Positions 47,259 through 56,161 of a DNA stretch of 64,000 bases are shown here, piece after piece. The notes under the pieces are model-generated. The model saw nothing but the letters and a program-made list of their open reading frames with translations. It was not told where the DNA came from and ran no database searches. Source of the DNA: Actinomadura hibisca NBRC 15177 (GTDB lineage: Bacteria > Actinomycetota > Actinomycetes > Streptosporangiales > Streptosporangiaceae). Within the stretch, counting starts at the first letter, position 1; each line of letters opens with the position of its first letter. The DNA lies in the NCBI RefSeq assembly GCF_001552635.1, contig NZ_BCRO01000042.1, positions 62,001-126,000 on the forward strand. The letters are read 5' to 3'. Both the position numbers and the translations under genes were made by a program.

Positions 47259-48221
47259 TCAGTCGCGGGCGTCGTCGGCGGTCCCGCGCGGGTGGGCCTG
47301 CCGGTGCACCTGCTTGAGCCGTTCGGCGGAGACGTGCGTGTAGAGCTGGGTGGTCTGCAAGGAGGCGTGCCCCAGGATCTCCTGGACACTGCGCAGGTCG
47401 GCTCCTCCCTCCAGCAGGTGGGTGGCCGCGCTGTGGCGGAGTCCGTGCGGGCTCAGATCGGGCACCTCTCCGACCTCGGCGATGCGGTCGTGCACTATGC
47501 GGCGCGCGGTGTTGGGGTGCAGACGCCCGCCTCTCGCACCGAGGAACAGGGCGGGGCCGCTGTCCTCGGTGGTCAGTGCCGGACGCCCGGCCCGCAACCA
47601 GTCCTCGACGGCCCGCACGGCGGGCTCGCCCATCGGAACGGTCCGCTCCTTGCCGCCCTTGCCCAGGACGCGGGCGGTCCGCCGCCCGGCGTCCAGGTCG
47701 TCGATGTCCAGCCCGCACAACTCGCCGACCCGCACGCCGGTCCCGTACAGGACCTCCAGAACGGCGAGATCCCGTAGGCCCAGCGGCCCGGTGGCGTCCA
47801 TGCGGTCCAGGAGGCGCGACGCGTCGTCCTGCGCGAGGACGGCGGGGAGGTCGCGCGGGCGTTTCGGTGTGCCCAGCAGCGGGCCCGGGTCCGTCGGGAT
47901 GAGGCCGCGCCGGTGCAGGTATCCGGTGAAGGTCCGGACGGCCGCCGTGCGCCGGGCCAGGGTGGCGCGCGATCTGCCGAGGGCGTGCTGCCGGGCCAGC
48001 CAGGCGCGCAGCACCGCCACGTCGAGTTCCGCCGGCTCGGCGGCGCCCACCGTCCCCGCGTACCGGCACAGGTCGCCGAGATCGCCGAGGTAGGCGCGCA
48101 GCGTGTGCTCCGACACGTCCCGTTCGGCGCGCAGGTGCCGCTCGAACTCCCCCAACGCCTCCTGGAACGGCGCGGTGACGTCCGCGGGGATCTCCTGTTC
48201 GGACTCCTCGTCAGCGCTCAC
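47259..48221 (-). CDS. xerC: Tyrosine recombinase of XerC type
   Basis: Site-specific recombinase (about 320 residues) that resolves chromosome dimers at dif with XerD. SAM-like N-terminal domain (about 25-110) and catalytic domain with the full set: Arg in GTGVRVGELCGL, Lys in GKGGKERTVP, His-x-x-Arg in HGLRHSAATHLL, His in LGHASLQ and Tyr in TTQLYTHV. GTG 48221 gives a family-like N-terminus; a TTG at 48284 would add 21 residues. Position between ribosomal genes and dprA is the usual actinobacterial xerC site, so this is the housekeeping enzyme and not an integrase. Confidence 0.92.
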   Translation of the reverse strand: MSADEESEQEIPADVTAPFQEALGEFERHLRAERDVSEHTLRAYLGDLGDLCRYAGTVGAAEPAELDVAVLRAWLARQHALGRSRATLARRTAAVRTFTGYLHRRGLIPTDPGPLLGTPKRPRDLPAVLAQDDASRLLDRMDATGPLGLRDLAVLEVLYGTGVRVGELCGLDIDDLDAGRRTARVLGKGGKERTVPMGEPAVRAVEDWLRAGRPALTTEDSGPALFLGARGGRLHPNTARRIVHDRIAEVGEVPDLSPHGLRHSAATHLLEGGADLRSVQEILGHASLQTTQLYTHVSAERLKQVHRQAHPRGTADDARD

Positions 48222-48293
48222 AGCGGCCCACGCTGCGCCACCGGGCCGGGCAAAGCAAGCCTCACCCGCCTGCGGGCCCAGCAAGATCTCGAC

Positions 48294-48302
48294 TTATCCA
48301 CA
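48294..48302 (+). promoter_or_regulatory. Perfect DnaA box TTATCCACA
   Basis: Exact consensus, in the spacer between xerC and yraN. It overlaps a perfect inverted repeat ACAGAA-N5-TTCTGT (48300-48316). Confidence 0.6.
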
Positions 48303-48367
48303 GAACGCGATTCTGTAGTGACGCTCCGCGTCCGGACACGGCACCGTCGAAGGCGGAGGTGAGCATC

Positions 48368-48721
48368 ATGCAAACCCACATCGGCCTCGGCCGGCGCGGA
48401 GAGACCGCGGCGGCCGCCTACCTGGTCCGGCTCGGCTGGACGATCCTCGCCCGCAACTGGCGCTGTCCCGAGGGCGAGCTCGACATCGTGGCCCACGACG
48501 GCGCCGGCACGGTCGTCTGCGAGGTGAAGACCCGCCGCTCCGACCGCTACGGCACCCCGTTCGAGGCGATCTCCACCGACAAGGCGGCCCGGCTGCGCCG
48601 CCTCACCTGCGCCTGGGCCGCCACGCACCGGGCCCGCGACGCCGAGATCCGCATCGACGTGCTCGGCCTGCTGACCGACGGCGACGGCTTCGTCGTGGAG
48701 CACCACCGGGCGGTGTGCTGA
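48368..48721 (+). CDS. YraN/UPF0102 family protein
   Basis: A 117-residue predicted endonuclease-like protein: GRRGETAAAAYLVRLGWTIL then NWRCPEGELDIVAHDG and VCEVKTRRS carry the Asp/Glu/Lys residues of the PD-(D/E)XK fold. Biological role unknown. The ATG has GGAGG 9 nt upstream; a GTG at 48359 is possible. Next to comM as in most actinobacteria. Confidence 0.92.
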   Translation: MQTHIGLGRRGETAAAAYLVRLGWTILARNWRCPEGELDIVAHDGAGTVVCEVKTRRSDRYGTPFEAISTDKAARLRRLTCAWAATHRARDAEIRIDVLGLLTDGDGFVVEHHRAVC

Positions 48722-48722
48722 G

Positions 48723-50273
48723 ATGACGCTCGCCAAGACCCGCGCGGTCTGCCTGGTCGGCGTCGACGGCTTCGTCGTGGACGTGGAGGCCGCCATCACC
48801 AGCGGCGTCCCGGGCCTGCACCTGGTCGGGCTGCCCGACACCGCGCTCAGCGAGTCCCGCGACCGCGTCCGCGCGGCGATCTTCAATTCGGACGAGGACT
48901 ATCCCAACCGGCACGTCACGGTGTCCCTGTTCCCCGCCAGCCGCCCCAAAGCGGGCTCAACATTCGATCTTGCTATCGCCACAGCCCTCATGGCCGCCGC
49001 CGGAGCCGTGCCCGCCCAATCCTGCACCGGTCTGGTGTTCATCGGCGAGCTGGGGCTGGACGGCCGCATCCGTCCCATCCCCGGAGTGCTGCCCGCCGTC
49101 CTGACGGCGGCGAACGCCGGGTGCCGCACCATCGTCGTGCCGCGCGCCAACGCCGCCGAAGCCGAACTGGTCCCGGGGGTGGAGATCGTGTCCGCCGGAA
49201 CGCTGCGCGCCCTGCTGTGCCTGCTCCGCGACGAGCCGCCCCCGCCCGAGGAGGAAGAGGAACCGCTGCCACGCCCCTCCGAGACCCTGCCGCTGCGCGC
49301 TCCCGACCGCCGTACCGGCCTGGACCTCGCCGACGTCCGGGGCCAGGCCGAGGCGCGCCGCGCGCTGGAGATCAGCGCCGCGGGCGGCCACCACCTGTTC
49401 TTCTCCGGGCCGCCGGGCTGCGGGAAGACGATGCTCGCCGAACGCCTGCCCACCCTCCTGCCGCCCCTCGACCGGGAGGCCGCCCTGGAGGTCACCGCCG
49501 TCCACTCGATCGCGGGCACCCTGCCGCCCGGCCAGCCCCTCATCGTCCGGCCGCCGTTCCACGCACCGCACCACACCGCCACCCGCGCGGCGATGGTGGG
49601 CGGCGGATCGGGCCGGTCCCTGCAACCCGGGGCGGTCTCCCTGGCCCATCGCGGCATCCTCTTCCTCGACGAAGCGCCGGAGTTCATGAACGGCACCCTG
49701 GACGCGCTCCGCCAACCCCTGGAGGAGGGCGAGGTCCACATCGCCCGCGCCGAGGGCACCGCCACCTTCCCCGCCCGCTTCACGCTCGTCCTGGCGGCGA
49801 ACCCGTGCCCGTGCGCGGCGGCCAAGCAGATCGACTGCTCCTGCCCGCCGGCCGTCCGCCGCAAGTACCTCACCCGCATCTCCGGGCCGCTCCTGGACCG
49901 CGTCGACCTCAAGCTCGAACTGACCCCCGCCAGCCGCGCCGAACTCCGCTACGACCTCGAACTCGCCGAGTCCAGCACCGTGGTCGCCGACCGGGTGCTG
50001 GCCGCCCGCGAACGCACCCTCAAACGCCTGGCCGACACGCCCTGGCGCGCCAACAGCGAGATCCCCGGCCCCGAACTGCGCCGCCGCTTCGTCCCCTCGG
50101 GAGACGCCATGCTCACCGCCGACGACGCCCTGCAGAACGGCTCGCTCAGTGCCCGCGGCCTGGACCGCGTCCTCCGCGTCGCCTGGACCCTCGCCGACCT
50201 GGCCGGTCGCGACAGACCCAGCGCCGACGACATCGGCGGCGCCCTGGCCCTGTGGTCGGGATGGCGGCCGTGA
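48723..50273 (+). CDS. comM: ComM/YifB-type AAA+ ATPase (Mg-chelatase-like)
   Basis: A 516-residue hexameric helicase-like AAA+ protein; in other bacteria ComM drives branch migration during natural transformation. N-terminal Lon-like domain (LVGLPDTALSESRDRVRAAI), Walker A SGPPGCGKTML, Walker B GILFLDEAPEF and a cysteine-rich zinc loop ANPCPCAAAKQIDCSCPP. The start is one base past the yraN stop; the end overlaps dprA. Confidence 0.94.
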   Translation: MTLAKTRAVCLVGVDGFVVDVEAAITSGVPGLHLVGLPDTALSESRDRVRAAIFNSDEDYPNRHVTVSLFPASRPKAGSTFDLAIATALMAAAGAVPAQSCTGLVFIGELGLDGRIRPIPGVLPAVLTAANAGCRTIVVPRANAAEAELVPGVEIVSAGTLRALLCLLRDEPPPPEEEEEPLPRPSETLPLRAPDRRTGLDLADVRGQAEARRALEISAAGGHHLFFSGPPGCGKTMLAERLPTLLPPLDREAALEVTAVHSIAGTLPPGQPLIVRPPFHAPHHTATRAAMVGGGSGRSLQPGAVSLAHRGILFLDEAPEFMNGTLDALRQPLEEGEVHIARAEGTATFPARFTLVLAANPCPCAAAKQIDCSCPPAVRRKYLTRISGPLLDRVDLKLELTPASRAELRYDLELAESSTVVADRVLAARERTLKRLADTPWRANSEIPGPELRRRFVPSGDAMLTADDALQNGSLSARGLDRVLRVAWTLADLAGRDRPSADDIGGALALWSGWRP

Positions 50274-51415
50274 ACGACCGAACGGCCCGAGCCGTCCTCT
50301 GCGCCATCGCCGAACCGGGCGAGTCCCTGATCAACCGGCTGATCGACCACTCCGGCCCGGCCGGAGCCCTGGAGAACATCTGCACCGGCACCGTCCCCGA
50401 CGAGTTAGCGCCCTCTCCCCACGACAGGGCCCGGATCGCCGCCCGCCTGGAGCACTGGCGCATCCGCCTGGCGACGGCGACCCCCGAGCAGGACCTGGCC
50501 GTCACCGAACACCTCAACTGCCGCCTGGTCTGCCCCGGCGACACCGAATGGCCGACCACCCTGGACGACCTGGGCGACGAGCGCCCCTACGCCCTGTGGC
50601 TGCGCGGCCCGGACGACCTGCGCCACACCTGCCTGCGCTCGGTCGCCGTGGTCGGCGCCCGCGCCGCCTCCCCCTACGGCCTGCGGGTGGCGGCCGAGCT
50701 GGGCGCCGAGCTGGCCGAACGCCGGTGGGCGGTGGTCTCCGGCGGCGCCCTGGGCATCGACTCGGCCGCCCACAAGGGCGCCCTCGCGGCCGACGGCCCG
50801 ACGGTGGCGGTCTTCGCCAACGGCGTGGACGTCCCCTATCCGGCCTCCAACGACGGCCTGTTCACCGAGATGGCCCGCCGCGCCCTGCTGGTCAGCGAGT
50901 CCCCGCCGGGCACCGTCCCGCAACGGCTGCGCTTCCTGGTCCGCAACCGGGTGATCGCCGCCCTGTCCCGGGGCACCGTGGTGGTGGAGGCCCAACGCCG
51001 CAGCGGCGCGCTCAGCACGGCCGCCTGGGCGCAGCGGCTGGGCCGCGAGGTGATGGCGGTCCCCGGCCCCGTCACCGCGGCCACCTCGGTCGGCTGCCAC
51101 CGCCTGCTCCGCGACCACCCGCCCGCCGTACTGATCACCCGCGCCGAGGAGGTCATCGAGGCCGTCGGCCGCATCGGCGCGGACCTCGCCCCGGACCCCG
51201 AAGCCCCCGTCCTGCCCCGCGACCGCCTCGACCCGGTGACCCGCTCGGTCCTGGAGGTCTTCCCGTCCCGAGGCGCGGCAGGCCCCGCCCAGTTGGCCGC
51301 CAAGGCGGGAATGGACCTCGCGGCCCTGAACGCCAAGCTCGGCCTGCTGTCGGCGGCGGGCTTCATCGAACGCGCCAACGGCGGCTGGCGCCTGACCGCC
51401 GCCGCCAAATCCTAA
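50261..51415 (+). CDS. dprA: DNA-processing protein DprA
   Basis: Binds single-stranded DNA and loads RecA in transformation; 384 residues. The Rossmann-like core shows SVAVVGARAASPYG, VVSGGALGIDSAAHKGAL and RFLVRNRVIAALS, all typical. A winged-helix-like C-terminus (about 315-384) follows. ATG 50261 overlaps comM by 13 bp; a GTG at 50270 with a 4-bp overlap is equally possible. Forms the yraN-comM-dprA operon. Confidence 0.94.
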   Translation: MAAVNDRTARAVLCAIAEPGESLINRLIDHSGPAGALENICTGTVPDELAPSPHDRARIAARLEHWRIRLATATPEQDLAVTEHLNCRLVCPGDTEWPTTLDDLGDERPYALWLRGPDDLRHTCLRSVAVVGARAASPYGLRVAAELGAELAERRWAVVSGGALGIDSAAHKGALAADGPTVAVFANGVDVPYPASNDGLFTEMARRALLVSESPPGTVPQRLRFLVRNRVIAALSRGTVVVEAQRRSGALSTAAWAQRLGREVMAVPGPVTAATSVGCHRLLRDHPPAVLITRAEEVIEAVGRIGADLAPDPEAPVLPRDRLDPVTRSVLEVFPSRGAAGPAQLAAKAGMDLAALNAKLGLLSAAGFIERANGGWRLTAAAKS

Positions 51416-51757
51416 GGGCCCTCCAATGAGCAACCGCAGCGCACTCGCACATCGCCCCGTACAGCCACGCCCACGCCCCCTGCCCCGCAGCGCACCAAAC
51501 CGTCCACACCACAGGCACGGCTGCATGCACGACCGCACGCACCATCACCGGCACGACCGTGTGGACGGTGACCTGCATGCGCACACGCGCCGCCACATGC
51601 ACGACTACTCAAACCACGGCATACGCGCCCCTCCGCGCCGTTGTATGCGCAACCGCTCGCATATCGGCAATCGGCAAGATGTTGTCGCTGGGAGTCGAAG
51701 ACGCCGCCGGCTCTCGTCGACAACACCACCCCGCCGCACGTGCGGGAGAGGCAGGGA
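51416..51757. other. Non-coding spacer between convergent dprA and DUF2469 genes
   Basis: A 342-bp stretch with an unusual CA-rich composition (many CAC and CATGCAC words). It holds a nested dyad: GCATGCA (51523-51529) with TGCATGC (51574-51580), and TCACCG (51545-51550) with CGGTGA (51566-51571), perhaps a bidirectional terminator. A frame from 51426 would give a His-rich peptide but has no ribosome-binding site and runs antisense into DUF2469. Confidence 0.5.
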
Positions 51758-52072
51758 TTACTGGTCGGCGGGCAGTTCGAAGTCGCTCTTGGGGAGTTCC
51801 TCGATGTTGACGTCTTTGAAGGTGACAACACGGACGTTCTTCACAAAACGTGCAGGTCGGTACATGTCCCAGACCCAGGCGTCCTGCATGGTGACCTCGA
51901 AGAAGACCTCGCCGTTGTCGGTGCTCCGCACCTGGAGGTCGACCGTGTTGGTCAGATAGAACCTGCGCTCGGTCTCCACCACGTAGGTGAACAGCCCGAC
52001 GACATCGCGGTACTCGCGATAGAGCTGCAGTTCCATCTCTGTTTCGTACTTTTCGAGATCTTCGGCGCTCAC
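51758..52072 (-). CDS. DUF2469 family protein
   Basis: A 104-residue conserved actinobacterial protein. EDLEKYETEMELQLYREYRD and GLFTYVVETERRFYLTN are near-invariant in the family (mycobacterial homologue next to rnhB). Function unknown. GTG start overlaps the rnhB stop by 4 bp. Confidence 0.93.
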   Translation of the reverse strand: MSAEDLEKYETEMELQLYREYRDVVGLFTYVVETERRFYLTNTVDLQVRSTDNGEVFFEVTMQDAWVWDMYRPARFVKNVRVVTFKDVNIEELPKSDFELPADQ

Positions 52073-52809
52073 GCTGGTGCCCCTTCCGTCCGGCCCGCGC
52101 CGGGAGCCCGCCGCACCGGCGGGTCCCCGGTCTCCTCCCCCAAGGCCACCTCCCCATTGTTGCGCAACGCCCGCCCGACGTTGGCGTAGGAGAAACGATG
52201 CTCAGGACAAGGCCCGTGCTCGTGCAGCGCCGCCGTGTGCTCCCGGGTGACATACCCCTTGTGCACGTCGAAGCCGTACTCGGGATAACGCTCGTGCAGC
52301 CCGACCATGATCCGGTCCCGGGTCACTTTGGCGATCACCGAGGCGGCGGCCACGCAGGCGGCCACCCGGTCGCCCTTGATCACCGCCAGAGCGGGCACCG
52401 TCAGGCCCGGCACCGGGAAGCCGTCGCTCAGCACGTACGCGGGTCGCCGCTCCAGCGCCATCAGGGCCCGCCGCATGCCGGTGATGTTGCAGCGATGCAC
52501 CCCGATGCGGTCGATGTCATGGCAGGGGATCACCACGGCGCTCCACGCCTCCGCCTGCGCGACGATCCGCTCGTAGACCGCCTCGCGACGCGCCGGGGTG
52601 AGCAGCTTGGAGTCGGTGAGGCCCTCGATCCGCCCGCGCCGACCCTCCGGCAGGATCACCGCTCCGACGACCAGCGGCCCGGCGCACGCTCCCCGCCCGG
52701 CCTCGTCGACCCCGGCGACCGGCCGGAACCCGGCATGCCCCAGCGCCTGCTCGTAGGCGTACAGCCCGGCGTCACGGCGCGGCGTGAAACGGAGTGGACG
52801 ACCCTTCAT
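52069..52809 (-). CDS. rnhB: Ribonuclease HII
   Basis: Removes RNA from RNA-DNA hybrids and single ribonucleotides; 246 residues. AGVDEAGRGACAGPLVVGAV carries the catalytic Asp-Glu pair, and GFDVHKGYVTREH, CHDIDRIGVHRCN and SDGFPVPGL complete the site. ATG 52809 (MKGRPLRF) is chosen; an in-frame upstream start at 52836 would add nine residues. Gene lies downstream of lepB by 159 bp. Confidence 0.94.
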   Translation of the reverse strand: MKGRPLRFTPRRDAGLYAYEQALGHAGFRPVAGVDEAGRGACAGPLVVGAVILPEGRRGRIEGLTDSKLLTPARREAVYERIVAQAEAWSAVVIPCHDIDRIGVHRCNITGMRRALMALERRPAYVLSDGFPVPGLTVPALAVIKGDRVAACVAAASVIAKVTRDRIMVGLHERYPEYGFDVHKGYVTREHTAALHEHGPCPEHRFSYANVGRALRNNGEVALGEETGDPPVRRAPGAGRTEGAPA

Positions 52810-52968
52810 GCACCGCAGGGTACGTCGCCTCGGCACCCCAAGGCGTCCCGAATCCCGCCTTCTCCGGCATGCCCTGGGTCACCCTGCCCGGCCGCCCCAG
52901 GTCAGCGCCCCTGCCGCGGAGCGGCGGGAGCGGGACCGGGATGGAGCCGGGACAGAGCCGGGACGAGG

Positions 52969-53877
52969 TCAGCGGTTGCGGAAGCGGCGGCGTAGGTAGG
53001 TCAGGGGGACCGCGCCCACCAGGCCCAGCGCCAGGGGGGTCGCCGGGGTCGTGGCCATCGCGGCCTTCAGCGTCGGCTGCTTGAAGGTCCCCGGGATCGG
53101 CAGGGTGCCGACGCGGCTCGGCGGCCAGACGATCACGAAGGCGCGGCCGATGACGCGGTTGATCGGGATGGTGCCGCCGCCCGGGTCGCCGCGGTGGGAG
53201 CGGGAGTCGTAGGACAGCTCCCGGTGGTCGCCCATGACCCACAGCTGGCCCTGCTGGACCTTCACCTCGAAGCGCTCGTTGGAGGGCTTGTTCTGCTCGC
53301 CGGTCGCCGGGTCGGTGAACAGGTAGGACTTCTCGTCCAGGGCGACGCCGTTGACGGTCACCCGGTCCTGGGCGTCGCAACACTTGACGGTGTCGCCGGG
53401 GACGCCGATGACGCGCTTGATGTAGTCCTTCTCGTTCGGCGCCACGCCGAAGGCGCCGCCGATCGCGCGCAGGACCTTCGCGACCGGGTTGGTCGGCTCC
53501 TGGATGGTGGTCTCGGGGTCCCAGGAGTCCACGCCGTTGAAGACCACGATGTCACCGCGGGCGATGTCGCGGGTGTGGTAGACGATCTTGTTGACGAGGA
53601 CCCGGTCGCCGATCTGGAGGGTGTTCTCCATCGAGCCGGACGGGATGTAGAACGCCTGGACCGCGAACGCCTTGATGACCAGCGCCAGGACCAGGGCGAC
53701 GCCGATCAGGACCGGGAGCTCCTTCCAGAAGGAGCCCTGCTTCTTCTTGCGCTTGCCGCCGGTGTCGCCGGTGTCGTCGTCGGTGCTCTCCGGGTCGGGG
53801 GCCACGGGCTGCTTCTCTTCGGGCACCGCGCCCTCGGCTTCGGAACGCACGTCTCTCCGATCGTCCTCGTCTGTCAT
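52969..53877 (-). CDS. lepB: Signal peptidase I
   Basis: Membrane serine peptidase of 302 residues that removes signal peptides. A long acidic cytoplasmic N-terminus, a membrane helix (about 54-76, VLIGVALVLALVIKAFAVQ), catalytic Ser82 in IPSGSMENTL, Lys154 in DYIKRVIGVPGD, and GDHRELSYDSR. A second hydrophobic stretch near the C-terminus (PLALGLVGAVPLTYL) suggests a C-terminal membrane anchor. A TAGGCT hexamer ends 9 nt before the ATG, so the mRNA may be nearly leaderless. Confidence 0.94.
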   Translation of the reverse strand: MTDEDDRRDVRSEAEGAVPEEKQPVAPDPESTDDDTGDTGGKRKKKQGSFWKELPVLIGVALVLALVIKAFAVQAFYIPSGSMENTLQIGDRVLVNKIVYHTRDIARGDIVVFNGVDSWDPETTIQEPTNPVAKVLRAIGGAFGVAPNEKDYIKRVIGVPGDTVKCCDAQDRVTVNGVALDEKSYLFTDPATGEQNKPSNERFEVKVQQGQLWVMGDHRELSYDSRSHRGDPGGGTIPINRVIGRAFVIVWPPSRVGTLPIPGTFKQPTLKAAMATTPATPLALGLVGAVPLTYLRRRFRNR

Positions 53878-53956
53878 CAGAGCGAAAGCCTATCGGCGTC
53901 GGGCCCGCAAGACCCCGTGCACAGGCGTGTCGTCGCCAGTTCCCGCTCGCAACGGG

Positions 53957-53994
53957 CAACGCCCCGGCAACCGAAAAGGGTTCCCGGGGCGTTG
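53957..53994 (-). terminator. Terminator after rplS
   Basis: CAACGCCCCGG (53957-53967) pairs perfectly with CCGGGGCGTTG (53984-53994), with an inner AACC/GGTT stem. It starts 11 nt after the rplS stop. Confidence 0.75.
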
Positions 53995-54005
53995 TCGGAG
54001 CAGGC

Positions 54006-54359
54006 TCAGAAGTCGCGCTTCTCCTTGATGCGCGCGGCCTTGCCGCGCAGGTTGCGCAGGTAGTAGAGCTTGGCGCGGCGCACGTCGCCGCGGGTGGTGA
54101 CCTCGAGCTTCTCGATGTGCGGGCTGTTGAGCGGCCAGGTGCGCTCGACGCCGTAGCCGCCCTTGCTCACCTTGCGGACGGTGAAGGTCTCACGGGCGCC
54201 GCCGCCCTGCCGGCGGATCACGACGCCTTCGAAGACCTGGACTCGGGTGACCTTGCCCTCGGTGATGCGGGCGTGCACCTTGACCGAGTCACCGGGACGG
54301 AAGTCCGGGTGGTCGGCGCGCAGCGCGGCGTTCTCGATCTCCTGGATCAGGGTGTGCAT
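54006..54359 (-). CDS. rplS: 50S ribosomal protein L19
   Basis: A 117-residue large-subunit protein. RPGDSVKVHARITEGKVTRV, QVFEGVVIRRQGGGARETFT and the C-terminal RRAKLYYLRNLRGKAARIKE are diagnostic. GAGGAAG precedes the ATG at 54359. The 117-bp spacer upstream (54360-54476) is its leader. Confidence 0.97.
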   Translation of the reverse strand: MHTLIQEIENAALRADHPDFRPGDSVKVHARITEGKVTRVQVFEGVVIRRQGGGARETFTVRKVSKGGYGVERTWPLNSPHIEKLEVTTRGDVRRAKLYYLRNLRGKAARIKEKRDF

Positions 54360-54476
54360 GGCTTCCTCATGAGTCGAACGCGAGCGTCGAGAGGCCCCGG
54401 TGGTGCTCTGGACGGGGGCGTCGCGCCGCGCGGAGTGGATCAGTTGGGCCGGGTGCCGGGGCACACGGCAGACGCT

Positions 54477-55265
54477 CTAGTCTGCCATATCTTCGCCGTC
54501 AACCGGAAAACCGGCGTCGGCGAGGGTGGCCAGGTCGTGCTTGTCGAGGGCCGCCCGGTCCAGCCGGGCGAGCAGGTCGGGGCGGTACCGGGCGGTGCGG
54601 CGCAGCGCCTGGTCGCGCCGCCAGCGGGCGATCGCGCCGTGGTTTCCGGACAGGAGGATCTCCGGTACCGGACGGTCCCGCCACAGCGGCGGCTTGGTGA
54701 AGACCGGCCCCTCCAGCAGCGACTCCATCGCGCCGGGCGCGAACGAGTCGTCGGTGACCGAGTCGGTGTTGCCGAGCACGCCCGGCACCAGCCGGCTGAC
54801 GGCCTCGATCATGACCAGGACGGCCACCTCGCCGCCGGCCAGCACGAAGTCGCCGAGGCTGACCTCGGTCACCGGCATGCGGGCGGCGGCCTCGTCGTAG
54901 ACGCGCCGGTCGATGCCCTCGTAGCGGCCGCAGGCGAACAGCAGCCAGGGCTCGGCCGCGAACTCGGCGGCCATGACCTGGGTGAACGGGCGGCCGCTGG
55001 GGGTGGGGACGACCAGCCGCGGGACGGCGCCGCCCGACGGCGGGGCGATGGCGTCCAGCGCCTCGCCCCACGGCTCGGGCTTCATCACCATGCCCGGCCC
55101 CCCGCCGTAGGGGGTGTCGTCCACGGTGTTGTGCCGGTCGTGGGTCCAGCGCCGCAGGTCGTGGACGCGGACGTCCAGCAGCCCGGTGCGGCGGGCCTTG
55201 CCCAGCAGGGAGACCTCCAGCGGAGCGAAGTACTCCGGGAAGATCGAGACGATGTCGAGTTTCAT
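54477..55265 (-). CDS. trmD: tRNA (guanine-N1)-methyltransferase
   Basis: SPOUT-family enzyme (262 residues) that makes m1G37 in tRNAs. MKLDIVSIFPEYF, DDTPYGGGPGMVMKPEP, FACGRYEGIDRRVYD and VSLGDFVLAGGEVAVLVMIE, the knot region, are all present. ATG overlaps the rimM stop by 4 bp (ATGA). Confidence 0.96.
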   Translation of the reverse strand: MKLDIVSIFPEYFAPLEVSLLGKARRTGLLDVRVHDLRRWTHDRHNTVDDTPYGGGPGMVMKPEPWGEALDAIAPPSGGAVPRLVVPTPSGRPFTQVMAAEFAAEPWLLFACGRYEGIDRRVYDEAAARMPVTEVSLGDFVLAGGEVAVLVMIEAVSRLVPGVLGNTDSVTDDSFAPGAMESLLEGPVFTKPPLWRDRPVPEILLSGNHGAIARWRRDQALRRTARYRPDLLARLDRAALDKHDLATLADAGFPVDGEDMAD

Positions 55266-55783
55266 GATCCGTCGTCGAGCAGGCCGGGCGGCGGGTCGAT
55301 GACCAGCCGCCCGGCGGGAACGTCCACCTCGGGGACGAGCGCGGCCACGAAGGGCACCAGCGCCTCGCCCCCCGAGTCCCGGCCGATGACCAGCAGGTCC
55401 TGGGCATGGTGCCGGATCTCGGTGACGGTGCCGACCCGCTCGCCCCCGACGGTGACGACGGCGAGCCCGACCAGTTCCTGGTCGTGGAAGTCGTCGGGGT
55501 CGTCGGAGACGAGGATGTCGGCGGGATCGACGACCAGCCAGACGCCGCGCAACTGCTCGGCGGCGGTGCGGTCGTCGACCCCTGCGAAGCGCACGAGCAG
55601 GCGGCCCGAGTGCCAGCGGGGCCGGTCGACGGTCAGCGGACCGGCGGACGCGGGGTCGGTGGCGAGCCGGACGCCCGCGGCGAACCGGAGATCCGGGTCG
55701 TCGGTGCGGACGTCGATGGTCAGCTCGCCGCGGATCCCGTGCGGCCGGCCGATCCGGCCGATCACCATCGGCTGCTCGGTCAT
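55262..55783 (-). CDS. rimM: Ribosome maturation factor RimM
   Basis: A 173-residue factor for 30S assembly near S19. VIGRIGRPHGIRGELTID is the family signature, and the PRC-barrel domain with DFHDQELVGLAVVT and DLLVIGR follows. ATG 55783 begins the conserved region. The spacer to khpA (55784-55916) is GC-only sequence with no gene. Confidence 0.94.
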   Translation of the reverse strand: MTEQPMVIGRIGRPHGIRGELTIDVRTDDPDLRFAAGVRLATDPASAGPLTVDRPRWHSGRLLVRFAGVDDRTAAEQLRGVWLVVDPADILVSDDPDDFHDQELVGLAVVTVGGERVGTVTEIRHHAQDLLVIGRDSGGEALVPFVAALVPEVDVPAGRLVIDPPPGLLDDGS

Positions 55784-55916
55784 CGCCGGCCCGCCCGGGG
55801 GGCGTGGCCGGCGCGGGAGCCGAGCGCGGTGGGGAACGGCCGGCCCCGGTGGGCCGGGGGACCGCCGTGGGAGCCCCGGCACGCCGCGGCGCGCCGGGAG
55901 TGCCGGGGAGCCACGG

Positions 55917-56159
55917 TCAGCGGACCTCGTTGACGTCGAGCAGGTCCACGCGCACGTACCGGCCGCCCGACAGGGCGCTGATCACGGTGCGCAGGGCCTT
56001 GGCGGTACGACCGCTGCGGCCGATGACCTTGCCCAGGTCGTCGGGGTGCACGCGCACCTCGAGGACCCGGCCGCCCCGGATGCGGCGGGCGCGCACCCGG
56101 ACGTCGTCCGGGTGCTCGACGATCCCGCGCACCAGGTGCTCGAGCGCTTCTTCGAGCAC
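55917..56159 (-). CDS. khpA: KH-domain RNA-binding protein KhpA
   Basis: An 80-residue single KH domain with the KVIGRSGRTAKALRT loop (GxxG = GRSG) that contacts RNA. Homologues dimerise with KhpB and affect cell elongation. GTG start 2 bp after the rpsP stop. Confidence 0.95.
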   Translation of the reverse strand: MLEEALEHLVRGIVEHPDDVRVRARRIRGGRVLEVRVHPDDLGKVIGRSGRTAKALRTVISALSGGRYVRVDLLDVNEVR

Positions 56160-56161
56160 GG

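Noticed and set aside
47259..48221. Tyrosine recombinase as integrase of a genomic island
   Set aside because: No attachment-site repeat, tRNA gene or mobile cargo nearby; gene order is the housekeeping xerC locus.
51426..51959. His-rich 177-residue plus-strand protein
   Set aside because: No ribosome-binding site, and its second half is antisense to the conserved DUF2469 gene.
55784..55916. Small gene or structured RNA in the khpA-rimM spacer
   Set aside because: Only GC-rich sequence with many weak stems; no frame or conserved fold could be supported.
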